64,000 nucleotides of DNA. Source: JASLDZ01 sp965199975. Its GTDB lineage: Bacteria > Pseudomonadota > Alphaproteobacteria > Caulobacterales > Caulobacteraceae. The notes under the pieces were generated by a model that worked only from the letters and a program-made list of their open reading frames with translations, was not told where the DNA came from and made no database searches. Each line of letters opens with the position of its first letter. The stretch's first letter is position 1. Where the stretch lies: positions 496,001 through 560,000 of the forward strand of contig OZ241340.1 of assembly GCA_965199975.1 (NCBI GenBank). The letters run 5' to 3'. Position numbers and translations under genes: made by a program. Below are positions 41,629-51,163 of the stretch, piece by piece.

Positions 41629-42621
41629 TCAGGGGATGGGGGCGGGCTCGGCGGTCGGCGAGGGGGCGTTCGGGTCGCCGTAGGTTAGCGAGAGGAACAC
41701 GTCCTCCAGGTCAGGCTCCTCGGTGGCCAGGTCCTTTATGCGCACGCCGGCGGCGCGCACCGCCGCCAGCACCGCCTCTACGCTCGCACCCTCGGCCTTG
41801 AAGGTGATGGCGAGGCGCCCGTCAGGCCGCAGCTTGGCGTCGAAGCCCTGGACGGCCGGCGCGGCGGCGAGCGCCTCCTCCGGCGTGATCACCACCGCGC
41901 GGGTGTCGAGGCGACGCAGAAGGTCGCGCGTAGGCTCGCAGGCCACCACCTGGCCGTGGTTGACGATGGCGATGCGGTCGCACAGCGCCTGCGCCTCCTC
42001 CAGGTAGTGGGTGGTGAGCACGATGGTCACGCCCGCGGCGTTCAGCTCCTGCACGTAGGCCCACAGCTGGCGGCGCAGCTCCACGTCGACGCCGGCGGTG
42101 GGCTCGTCGAGGATCAGCACCGGCGGGCTGTGCACCATGGCCTTGGCCACCATCAGGCGTCGCTTCATGCCGCCGGAGAGCTGGCGCACGTAGGAATCCG
42201 CCTTGTCGCCCAGGCCCAGCGCATTGAGGATCTCCATGGTGCGCCGCTCGCGCTTGGGCACGCCGTACATGCCCGCCTGCACCTCCATGCTCTCGCGCGG
42301 CGTGAAGAAGACGTCGGCCGCCAGCTCCTGGGGCACCACGCCGATGGCCGAGCGCGACGAGCGGGGGTGCTGGTCGATGTCCATACCCCACACCGAGACC
42401 TGCCCTTCCGTCTTGGTGACGAGGCCGGCCAGGATGTTGATGAAGGTCGACTTGCCCGCCCCGTTCGGACCCAGGAGGCCGAACATGGAGCCCCGGGGAA
42501 TGGCCAGATCCACCCTGCGCAGCGCGGTCTTGGCCGGCGCGCGGGGGCTGGCGGTGTAGGTCTTGACCAGCCCCTGCGCCTCGATGGCGAAGTCGGGCAG
42601 GGACGAGGAGGACGAGCTCAT
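41629..42621 (-). CDS. ABC-2-type transporter ATP-binding protein
   Basis: 330 residues. Walker A GPNGAGKSTFINILAG, Q-loop VVPQELAADVFFTP, signature LSGGMKRRLMVAKAM, Walker B VLILDEPTAGVDV, switch His in TTHYLEEAQAL. The C-terminal part (about 230-310) is the DrrA/YadG-type regulatory domain, ending DLEDVFLSLTYGD. Such ATPases normally pair with an ABC-2 permease next door; here none is on either side (nrsF lies convergent downstream, a divergent zinc-finger gene upstream). The partner must be elsewhere. Confidence 0.88.
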   Translation of the reverse strand: MSSSSSSLPDFAIEAQGLVKTYTASPRAPAKTALRRVDLAIPRGSMFGLLGPNGAGKSTFINILAGLVTKTEGQVSVWGMDIDQHPRSSRSAIGVVPQELAADVFFTPRESMEVQAGMYGVPKRERRTMEILNALGLGDKADSYVRQLSGGMKRRLMVAKAMVHSPPVLILDEPTAGVDVELRRQLWAYVQELNAAGVTIVLTTHYLEEAQALCDRIAIVNHGQVVACEPTRDLLRRLDTRAVVITPEEALAAAPAVQGFDAKLRPDGRLAITFKAEGASVEAVLAAVRAAGVRIKDLATEEPDLEDVFLSLTYGDPNAPSPTAEPAPIP

Positions 42622-42750
42622 GCGGGCGGGATCGGGGGCTTTCAGCGGCGCGTTTGACGCCCGCCGCGGCCGCGCCTAGGTAGGCCGCTGCGCCCTGCCT
42701 CACAAGCGGTGGCGGGCCTTTGCGCAGCGTCGCCCGGAGCCACCCACACC

Positions 42751-43005
42751 ATGCGGCCCGACCTCCTCGCCGTGGACGCCCCCTCCGGTCTCGAGCCTGC
42801 CGAGGTCGTGCGCGTCGACACCCACCGGGTCTGGTGCGACGGCGGCGAGGGCGCGCTGGGCCATCCGCGCGTCTACATGGAGATGGGCGCCTCGGGCTTC
42901 GTCGAGTGCGGCTACTGCGACCGGCGCTTCGTGCTGAACGGCCATCCGCACGACGAGAGCCTGCGGCTGGACCCCGCCGACTGGCAGGGCGCCGCCGGCG
43001 CCTGA
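42751..43005 (+). CDS. Zinc-finger domain protein (NDUFS6-like)
   Basis: 84 residues with the small zinc-binding domain PF10276, as in the NDUFS6 subunit of complex I. Visible metal ligands are Cys in HRVWCDGG, His in ALGHPRVYM and the pair FVECGYCDRRFVL, i.e. C…H…C-x2-C. In alphaproteobacteria the homologue is a complex I accessory protein or stands alone. The ATG at 42751 is chosen because the family starts near 'V-T--VSCDG'. The gene is divergent from the ABC ATPase (129-base gap). Confidence 0.82.
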   Translation: MRPDLLAVDAPSGLEPAEVVRVDTHRVWCDGGEGALGHPRVYMEMGASGFVECGYCDRRFVLNGHPHDESLRLDPADWQGAAGA

Positions 43006-43066
43006 GGCGCAAGCGCCGCGAGGGGCGGCGCTTGCGAAAGGAACGCAGCGGGAACATGCTGCCCGC

Positions 43067-43558
43067 ATGGACGATGCGTTCGCGCTCCCCCCCGACACGG
43101 AGATCCTGGGGGTCGAGTCGCCGGCGGTCCTCTACGCCGACCTCGCCTCGCGCCCGGCCATCACCCACCGGGTCACCCGCGGCGCCGCGCGGCTCCTCAC
43201 CGGGCTGGGCTACGCGCCGGTGGCCGAGGTTCCGCTGCCCAACGGGCGTCGCGCCGACCTGATGGCGCTGGGCGCGAAGGGCGAGATCGTCATCGTCGAG
43301 GTGAAGAGCGGGCTGGCGGACTACCGCACCGACGCCAAGTGGGCGCACTACGGGCCCTACTGCGACCGCTTCTTCTTCGCCGTCGATCCGGACTTCCCCC
43401 GCGCCGCGCTGCCGCCGGGGCCGGGCCTTATCGTGGCCGACGGCTTCGGCGGCATGGTGGCGATCGAGGCGCCGAACCAGCCGCTCGCGTCGGCGCGGCG
43501 CAAGGCGCTCACCCTGCACCTGGCGCGCCTGGCGGCCTGGCGGGCGCTGAGCGCCTAG
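43067..43558 (+). CDS. mmcB: MmcB-family DNA repair protein
   Basis: 163 residues. PD-(D/E)XK-nuclease-like core: RRADLMALGAKGEIVIVEVKSGLADYRTDAKW gives the Asp, the E-V-K and the following Asp of the active site. YCDRFFFAVDPDFP and PGPGLIVADGFGGM complete the fold. It matches the MmcB family, SOS-regulated in Caulobacter and needed against mitomycin C. I did not detect a LexA box (GTTC-N7-GTTC) in the 60 bases upstream. It lies 61 bases downstream of the zinc-finger gene and may be cotranscribed. Confidence 0.82.
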   Translation: MDDAFALPPDTEILGVESPAVLYADLASRPAITHRVTRGAARLLTGLGYAPVAEVPLPNGRRADLMALGAKGEIVIVEVKSGLADYRTDAKWAHYGPYCDRFFFAVDPDFPRAALPPGPGLIVADGFGGMVAIEAPNQPLASARRKALTLHLARLAAWRALSA

Positions 43559-43780
43559 GCGCCGCCAAAGTCTCCGGATGCGAGGGCGCATCGCTCCGAA
43601 GCTTGATCGCTTCGAGCGCCAGGCCAGGTCGTGCGAGAGGGCGTGGCTGTTGCGGGCGGCGGCAGCGCGGCCTCACCTCCGACGGGTCGCCGTAATGGCG
43701 CCCCGAGGAACGGCTTCTTATGTTGACAGCGACGGGCCAGTGGCCCGTCGTGCCGCTCTAGGTGAGGTGCTCGAAGGCCA
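43559..43780. other. Upstream region of ftsH with a perfect palindrome
   Basis: 222 bases. A perfect 10-bp inverted repeat around one base, CGACGGGCCA-G-TGGCCCGTCG, lies at 43730-43750, immediately after a TTGACA hexamer (43723-43728); no -10 hexamer of any quality follows at 16-18 bases. The palindrome could be an operator or an RNA hairpin in the leader. tilS, which commonly precedes ftsH, is absent. The short open frame 43578-43790 has no family resemblance and is not called. Confidence 0.4.
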
Positions 43781-45700
<1,920 letters not shown>

Positions 45701-45722
45701 GCCTCGGCCTTCCGCGAACGAG

Positions 45723-45747
45723 ACGCCGGCCATCGGGCCGGCGTTTT
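45723..45747 (+). terminator. Rho-independent terminator of ftsH
   Basis: 9-bp perfect stem ACGCCGGCC / GGCCGGCGT with the loop ATCG, continuing into TTTT. It lies 23 bases after the ftsH stop. Confidence 0.85.
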
Positions 45748-45798
45748 CGTATGCGGCTCGGCGTCGACCGCAGCGCGCCTTGCCCCTATCTTGGCGCC

Positions 45799-48708
45799 AT
45801 GGACGACGCCCAGCCGCTCGCCGACGCGCTTGACGACACTCTCGAGGTGACGGCCGAGACCGTCCCGCCCCCCGCGCCCATCGTCGAGCCTATGCGGCTC
45901 TATCTGGTCGACGGGTCGGGCTACATCTTTCGCGCCTTCCATGCCCTGCCGCCGCTGTCGCGCAAGTCGGACGGCCTGCCGGTCGGGGCGGTGGCGGGCT
46001 TCTGCAACATGTTATGGAAGTTCCTGGCCGAGCACGGCCAAGGTAACGAGGCCAAGGACTTCAAGGGCCCCACCCACCTGGCGGTGATCTTCGACCGCAG
46101 CGAGAAGACCTTCCGCAACGCGATTAGCGCCGAATACAAGGCCCACCGCCCGCCGCCGCCCGAAGACCTCGTCCCCCAGTTCCCGCTGGTGCGCGAGGCC
46201 ACCCGCGCCTTCGGCGTGCCCGCGATCGAGCTCGAGGGTTACGAGGCCGACGATCTGATCGCCACCTACGCCCGCCTGGCCGCCGGCATGGGGGCCGAGG
46301 TGGTGGTGGTCTCTTCCGACAAGGACCTCTACCAGCTGGTCAACGAGCAGATCTGCCTGCTCGACCCGGTCAAGGACAAGAAGATCTGCGCCGCCGAGGT
46401 GTTCGAGAAGTTCGGCGTGCAGCCCGACAAGATGATCGACGTGCAGGCGCTGGCGGGCGATAGCGTCGACAACGTGCCCGGCGCGCCGGGCATCGGCGTC
46501 AAGACCGCCGCGGCGCTCCTCGCCGAGTTCGGCGACCTCGACACGCTGCTGGAGCGGGCCGGCGAGATCAAGCAGCCCAAGCGGCGCGAGACCCTGATCG
46601 CCTACGCCGACCAGATCCGCATGTCGCGCCAGCTCGTCACCCTCGCCGACGACGCGCCCCTGCCCGAGCCGCTGGCCGACCTCTTCGTGCGCCCCTTCGA
46701 TCCCGCCGTGCTCGGCCCCTTCCTCGAGTCGATGGAGTTCCGCGGCTTGGCGCGTCGCGTAGGCGCAGGCCAGACGCCGCACTCCCCCGCCACGCCGCCC
46801 CACGCCGGCGGCTGGGACGGGCCGGGCGGCCGCACGCTTCCGCCTCCCCCGCCGCCGGTGGAGATCGACACCTCCAAGCACGTGCTGATCCAGGACGAGG
46901 CGGAGCTCGACCGCTGGATCGCCCGCGCCCACGAGGCCGGCGTGCTGGGCCTGTCGGTGCAGACCGACGCGGCCGGCGGCGAGAACGGCCTCTACGGCGT
47001 GGCGCTGGCCACCGGCCCTGGCTGCGCCGCCTACCTGCCGCTCTCCCACTGCGCCGCCCCCGGCCTGGAGCTGGCCGATGGCGAGGGCTGGCGCCAGCTC
47101 GACCCTGACTTCGCGCTCTCGAAGCTCGCACCGTTGCTGGAAAGCCAAGGCGTGCTCAAGGTCGGCCACAACATCAAGACCGCCCTGCGCGCCCTGCAGG
47201 CCGCGAGCCTCAAGTGCGCGCCCTTCGACGACGTGATGCTGATCTCCTACGTCCTGGGCGGCGGCGAGCACGGGCATGGGCTGGAGGAGCTGGCCCTGCG
47301 CCACCTCGGCCACACGCCGATCCCGTGGAAGGGAGTGGTGGGCGCGGGCCAGAAGCAGGTCGCCTTCGCCCAGGTGGAGCTCGCGCCCGCCACCGCCTAC
47401 GCCGCCCAGGAGGCAGACCTGGCGCTGCGGCTCCACGCCCTCCTCAAGCCGCGGCTGGTCGCCGAGCGCCTCGTCACTGTCTACGAGACGCTGGAGCGGC
47501 CCTTGCCGCCAGTGCTCGCCGCCATGGAGCGCGAGGGGATCCTCGTCGACCCGCAGCGCCTGCGCCAGCTCTCCCACGAGTTCGGCCTGAAGATCGCCGA
47601 GCGCGAGAAGGAGGCCCACGAACTCGCCGGCCACCCCTTCAACCTGGGCAGCCCCAAGCAGATCGGCGACGTGCTGTTCGGCGAGCAGGGCCTGCCCGGC
47701 GGCCGCCGCACCCCCACCGGCGCCTGGTCCACCGACGCCGACACGCTGGAGGCGCTGGGCGCGTCGGGCCAGCCCCTACCCCTGGCCATCCTCGAGCACC
47801 GCCAGATCTCCAAGCTCAAGTCCACCTACGCCGACGCCCTGATCACCGCCGCGGATAGGCAGGACGGGCGGGTGCGCTGCACCTACATGCTGGCGTCGAC
47901 CACCACCGGCCGCCTCTCCGCCACCGAGCCAAACCTGCAGAACATCCCCATCCGCACCGAGGTGGGCCGCCAGCTGCGCACGGTGTTCATAGCACCTCCG
48001 GGAAAGGTGATCGTCTCGGCCGACTATTCGCAGATCGAGCTGCGGCTCCTGGCCCACATCGGCGACATCCCCCAGCTGAAGCAGGCCTTCAAGGACGGCG
48101 TCGACATCCACGCCCGCACCGCCAGCGAGATGTTCGGCGTGCCGGTGGAGGGCATGCCGAGCGACGTGCGCTCCCGCGCCAAGGCGATCAACTTCGGCAT
48201 CGTCTACGGCATCTCGGCCTTCGGGCTTTCGAACCAGCTCGGCATCCCGCAGGAGGAGGCGGGCGCCTACATCAAGATGTACTTCGAGCGCTTCCCCGGC
48301 ATCCGCGACTACATGGACGCCACGCGCCGCTTCGTGCGCGAGCACGGCTATGTGACGACCCTGTTCGGCCGCCGCATCCACGTGCCCGACATCCGCGCCA
48401 AGGGCCAAGGCCAGCGCCAGGCCGCCGAGCGCGCCGCCATCAACGCCCCCATCCAGGGCGCCGCCGCCGACGTCATCCGTCGCGCCATGGCGAGGATGCC
48501 CGGCGCGCTCACGGCCGCGGGCCTGGAGGCCCGCATGCTGCTGCAGGTGCACGACGAACTCTTGTTCGAATGCCCGCAGGCCGAAGCCCCGGAGGTCTGC
48601 CGCATCGCCCAGCGCGTGATGTCAGGCGCGGCGGAGCCTGCGGTGGCCCTCAGCGTGCCGCTGGAGGTGGACGCGAGGGCGGCGCGGAACTGGGACGAGG
48701 CGCATTAG
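45799..48708 (+). CDS. polA: DNA polymerase I with degenerate proofreading site
   Basis: 969 residues. N-terminal 5'-3' exonuclease is intact: LYLVDGSGYIFRAFHAL, FDRSEKTFRNAISAEYKAHR, YEADDLIATYA, VSSDKDLYQLV and AGDSVDNVPGAPGIGVKTA. The polymerase domain is intact: ADYSQIELRLLAHI (motif A), RSRAKAINFGIVYGIS (motif B) and LLQVHDELLFE (motif C). The middle 3'-5' exonuclease domain is present in outline, but its metal ligands are changed: E. coli Asp355/Glu357 correspond to Ser386/Gln388 (LSVQTD), Asp424 to Ala462 (GHNIKTAL) and Asp501 to Glu538 (YAAQEAD). Proofreading is therefore predicted lost. The start at 45799 (MDDAQPLADAL) gives an N-terminal extension of about 30 residues before the conserved domain. 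Confidence 0.95.
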   Translation: MDDAQPLADALDDTLEVTAETVPPPAPIVEPMRLYLVDGSGYIFRAFHALPPLSRKSDGLPVGAVAGFCNMLWKFLAEHGQGNEAKDFKGPTHLAVIFDRSEKTFRNAISAEYKAHRPPPPEDLVPQFPLVREATRAFGVPAIELEGYEADDLIATYARLAAGMGAEVVVVSSDKDLYQLVNEQICLLDPVKDKKICAAEVFEKFGVQPDKMIDVQALAGDSVDNVPGAPGIGVKTAAALLAEFGDLDTLLERAGEIKQPKRRETLIAYADQIRMSRQLVTLADDAPLPEPLADLFVRPFDPAVLGPFLESMEFRGLARRVGAGQTPHSPATPPHAGGWDGPGGRTLPPPPPPVEIDTSKHVLIQDEAELDRWIARAHEAGVLGLSVQTDAAGGENGLYGVALATGPGCAAYLPLSHCAAPGLELADGEGWRQLDPDFALSKLAPLLESQGVLKVGHNIKTALRALQAASLKCAPFDDVMLISYVLGGGEHGHGLEELALRHLGHTPIPWKGVVGAGQKQVAFAQVELAPATAYAAQEADLALRLHALLKPRLVAERLVTVYETLERPLPPVLAAMEREGILVDPQRLRQLSHEFGLKIAEREKEAHELAGHPFNLGSPKQIGDVLFGEQGLPGGRRTPTGAWSTDADTLEALGASGQPLPLAILEHRQISKLKSTYADALITAADRQDGRVRCTYMLASTTTGRLSATEPNLQNIPIRTEVGRQLRTVFIAPPGKVIVSADYSQIELRLLAHIGDIPQLKQAFKDGVDIHARTASEMFGVPVEGMPSDVRSRAKAINFGIVYGISAFGLSNQLGIPQEEAGAYIKMYFERFPGIRDYMDATRRFVREHGYVTTLFGRRIHVPDIRAKGQGQRQAAERAAINAPIQGAAADVIRRAMARMPGALTAAGLEARMLLQVHDELLFECPQAEAPEVCRIAQRVMSGAAEPAVALSVPLEVDARAARNWDEAH

Positions 48709-48774
48709 CAAGCGGTGAGCCGATCAGCAGGAGCCGGAAACGGCGGCAGCTCCACGCTGGAGGTGAGCGGTTCT

Positions 48775-48897
48775 TACGCCCCGCGCGCTCGGCGAAGCTC
48801 CCCGCGGCCTGCGCCAGCATTGGCGCCGTCGCGCGCGCGACCGCCGATGCCGGCGCCGATGCCCGCCAGGCGGAAGAGGGTGTAGGCGAAGCACCAG
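48775..48897 (-). pseudogene. Decayed fragment of an APH-family phosphotransferase gene
   Basis: About 120 bases that, read on the minus strand, match the 3' end of the intact APH-family gene at 61892-62058. The minus strand begins CTGGTGCTTCGCCTAC (coding WCFAYTLFRLAG, intact copy WCFAYNLFRLAG), runs through GIGAGIGGRARDG (intact GIVSGIGGRVRDG), then lacks about 41 bases of the intact copy and resumes with ATGCTGGCGCAGGCC, encoding APMLAQAAGSFAERAG (intact APMLAQAAWSFAERAG) in another frame. The deletion therefore shifts the frame. Nothing upstream of the fragment matches the rest of the gene. It fills most of the gap between polA and fabI. Confidence 0.75.
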
Positions 48898-48973
48898 CTG
48901 TCGCCGGCTCCCGATTTGAAGCCTGCCGCGGCTGCGCTAGACCTGCGGGCCCAGACCTCGAAGCGGACTCGCC

Positions 48974-49798
48974 ATGGCCGACGACACCTCTCCCGCCCTG
49001 CCCACCGGCGAGCTGATGCGCGGCCGCAGGGGCGTGGTGATGGGCGTGGCCAACCACAACTCCATCGCCCACGCCATCGCCGCCCAGATCGCCGCCCAGG
49101 GGGGCGAGATGGCCTGGACCTACCTCGACGCCATGGAGCGCCGGGTCAGGCCGCTGGGCGAGGCCATGGGTGTGAAGACCTTCATCCCCTGCGAGGTGAC
49201 CGATGAGGCCTCGATGAAGGCGGCGTTCGCGCAGGCCGGCCAGGCGTTCGGCGGCGAACTCGACTTCCTGGTCCACGCCATCGCCTTCTCCGACAAGGCC
49301 GAGCTCAAGGGCTCGTTCGTGGAGAACACCACCAAGGCCAACTTCCTCAAGTCGATGGAGGTCAGCGCCTGGTCGTGGGTCGAGGCCGCGCGGCTGGCGG
49401 CGCCGCTGATGAAGCGTGGCGGCTCGATGATCACCTTGACCTACCTGGGCTCGGAGCGGGTCATCCCCAACTACAACGTCATGGGCGTGGCCAAGGCGGC
49501 GCTGGAGGCGGCCACCCGCTACATCGCCCGCGACCTGGGCCCCAAGGGTATCCGGGTGAACGCCATCTCGGCCGGCGCCATCCGCACGCTGAGCCTGGCC
49601 GGCATCTCCGGCGGCCGCTCGATGATCGCCCAGGGCCGCGCCTGGTCGGCGCTGAAGGAGGACACCGCGCCCGAGGGCGTGGCCGGCGCGGCGCTGTGGC
49701 TCCTGTCCGACCTCGGCCGCTCCACCACGGGCGAGGTGGTGCACGTGGACGCCGGCTTCCACATGATCGGCCTGCCCGAAGACGAGGCGGAAGGCTGA
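48974..49798 (+). CDS. fabI: Enoyl-[acyl-carrier-protein] reductase (NADH)
   Basis: Last step of each fatty acid elongation cycle; the target of triclosan. 274 residues, SDR fold. RGVVMGVANHNSIAHAIAAQIAAQGGEMAWTYL is the typical FabI nucleotide site with GVANxxSIA; DFLVHAIAFSDKAELKG, LTYLGSERVIPNYNVMGVAKAALEAATRYIARDLG (catalytic Tyr-x6-Lys) and VNAISAGAIRTLSLAGISGG follow. It ends STTGEVVHVDAGFHMIGL. ATG at 48974. The downstream Nudix gene starts within 60 bases and is probably cotranscribed. Confidence 0.95.
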   Translation: MADDTSPALPTGELMRGRRGVVMGVANHNSIAHAIAAQIAAQGGEMAWTYLDAMERRVRPLGEAMGVKTFIPCEVTDEASMKAAFAQAGQAFGGELDFLVHAIAFSDKAELKGSFVENTTKANFLKSMEVSAWSWVEAARLAAPLMKRGGSMITLTYLGSERVIPNYNVMGVAKAALEAATRYIARDLGPKGIRVNAISAGAIRTLSLAGISGGRSMIAQGRAWSALKEDTAPEGVAGAALWLLSDLGRSTTGEVVHVDAGFHMIGLPEDEAEG

Positions 49799-49851
49799 AC
49801 CCGCGCGACCCTCCCGCGTCGCCCGCCGGCTGGGGGCCGCCCACGCCCGCG

Positions 49852-50313
49852 GTGGGGGTGGTCTGCCTGCGCGAAGGAGCACGCGGGCCCGAGGTGCTGC
49901 TGATCCGCCGCGGCCACCCTCCGCTCGCCGGCGCCTGGAGCCTGCCGGGCGGGCGCATCGAGCCCGGTGAGCGCGCCGCGGAGGCGGCGCTGCGCGAACT
50001 GGCCGAGGAGACCGGCGTCCAGGCCGAGCTCGCCGGCCTCGTGGACGTGGTCGACGGCCTGTTCCCGGGCGACGGCGGCGAGCCGGGCCGCCACTACCTG
50101 CTGGTCGACTACGCCGCCCGCTGGCGCAGCGGCGAGCCGCGCGCCGGCGACGACGCGCGCGAGGCCGCGTTCACGCCCCTCGGCGAGGTCGGGCGTCTTG
50201 GCATGTGGGGTGAGACCGAGCGCGTGATCGCCCTGGCCGCCGAACGCCTGGCGGCCGCGGGCTGCCTTCCCGCGGCGGCGGCGGCGGCGCATGCTCCGCC
50301 GCCATGCCGGTGA
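49852..50313 (+). CDS. Nudix hydrolase
   Basis: About 153 residues from the first standard start (GTG at 49852). The Nudix box is complete, GGRIEPGERAAEAALRELAEETGV (G-x5-E-x7-R-E-x2-E-E-x-G). The strand before it, VCLREGARGPEVLLIRRGHPPLAGAWSLPG, is typical of ADP-ribose or mutT-like pyrophosphatases. The open frame continues upstream to the fabI stop without ATG, and the protein probably begins a few residues earlier; a CTG at 49795 overlapping the fabI stop is one possibility, so the true start is uncertain. Its last 10 bases overlap the next gene. Substrate unknown. Confidence 0.8.
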   Translation: MGVVCLREGARGPEVLLIRRGHPPLAGAWSLPGGRIEPGERAAEAALRELAEETGVQAELAGLVDVVDGLFPGDGGEPGRHYLLVDYAARWRSGEPRAGDDAREAAFTPLGEVGRLGMWGETERVIALAAERLAAAGCLPAAAAAAHAPPPCR

Positions 50314-50672
50314 TCGCCCTCGCCCCGCCCGCTCCGATCGCCGCCTCCGCCCTGCGCTCGCCGGACGAGCAGGCGCGGCTGGGCGCCTTGGCCGAGACGC
50401 TCGGGCGCGCCCACGCCCTGCACCGCCTATGCGTCGGCCCGCAGGACGACCGCTGGCGCGGGCCGATGCAACGCCTTCTGGAGGTGGAGCACGCCACCCC
50501 CGCCCTGCGCGACCGGCTGACCCTGCGCTTCAACGCCGGTTACGCGGGCGTGACGACGCGCCGCTGCGGCCCGGCCTCCCGCGCCGAACTCGCCCGGGTC
50601 GCGGCGCGGGGGCGAGATCTCGCGCGCGACCTCGACGGGCCCGCTCCCTCGCCCGCGCCGGGCGCCCCATGA
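50304..50672 (+). CDS. TIGR02301-family protein
   Basis: 122 residues, function unknown. It matches the TIGR02301 pattern: LGRAHALHRLCVGPQDDRWRGPMQRLLEVE, RDRLTLRFNAGYAGVTTRRC. Family members normally have an N-terminal signal peptide and are exported; here the first 20 residues (MPVIALAPPAPIAASALRS) are short and lack a basic start, so the signal is unclear and the start may lie elsewhere. It overlaps the Nudix gene by 10 bases and the nfeD-like gene by 4, so it sits in the fabI-nudix-TIGR02301-nfeD row. Confidence 0.72.
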   Translation: MPVIALAPPAPIAASALRSPDEQARLGALAETLGRAHALHRLCVGPQDDRWRGPMQRLLEVEHATPALRDRLTLRFNAGYAGVTTRRCGPASRAELARVAARGRDLARDLDGPAPSPAPGAP

Positions 50673-51157
50673 CGAGCGCCGCCGCCCTTCTGGCTCAGCA
50701 GCCGGTCGCCTTCTGGCTGGCGGTCGCGGGTGTCCTGCTGGCGGCCGCGATCGCCGCGGGGCGGCGGGTCGCGGTGGCCGCCGCCCTGGCCGCGAGCCTC
50801 GGGGCCGTCGCGGCCACCGTCGACCCCGCCGCGCCCTGGGCGCAGGCGGCGGCCGCCCTCGTCGGCATGGCGGCTGTGCTCGTCGCCCGCCTGATCCTGC
50901 ACCGCACCCGCGGCGGCGAGTCGGACCGGGGCGGCGCGTCGGCCACCGCGATCGGCGAGGCGCGCCTGCTGGGCCGCACCGCGCGCGCTCGCGGGCCCTT
51001 CGTCGAGGGTGCGGGCGAGGTGGAGGTGGACGGTGCGCCCCGCCCCGCGCGCACCCGCCGACCCGACGAGGCGGTGAGCGGCGACGCACTCGTGCGGATC
51101 GTGAGGGTGGGCGAGGACGCGCTGGTGGTGCGGGTCCTGCACGCCTCGGCCGACTGA
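50669..51157 (+). CDS. NfeD-like membrane protein
   Basis: 162 residues. Three hydrophobic segments fill residues 5-85 (FWLAVAGVLLAAAIAAG, VAVAAALAASLGAVAATV, AQAAAALVGMAAVLVARLIL), followed by a soluble part that looks like the OB-fold C-terminal domain of NfeD: LLGRTARARGPFVEGAGEVEVDG and SGDALVRIVRVGEDALVVR. NfeD-family proteins normally partner with a stomatin/prohibitin-like protein or a ClpP-type serine protease in membrane organisation; neither is adjacent here. ATG overlaps the preceding stop. Confidence 0.7.
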   Translation: MTSAAALLAQQPVAFWLAVAGVLLAAAIAAGRRVAVAAALAASLGAVAATVDPAAPWAQAAAALVGMAAVLVARLILHRTRGGESDRGGASATAIGEARLLGRTARARGPFVEGAGEVEVDGAPRPARTRRPDEAVSGDALVRIVRVGEDALVVRVLHASAD

Positions 51158-51163
51158 GGCGGC

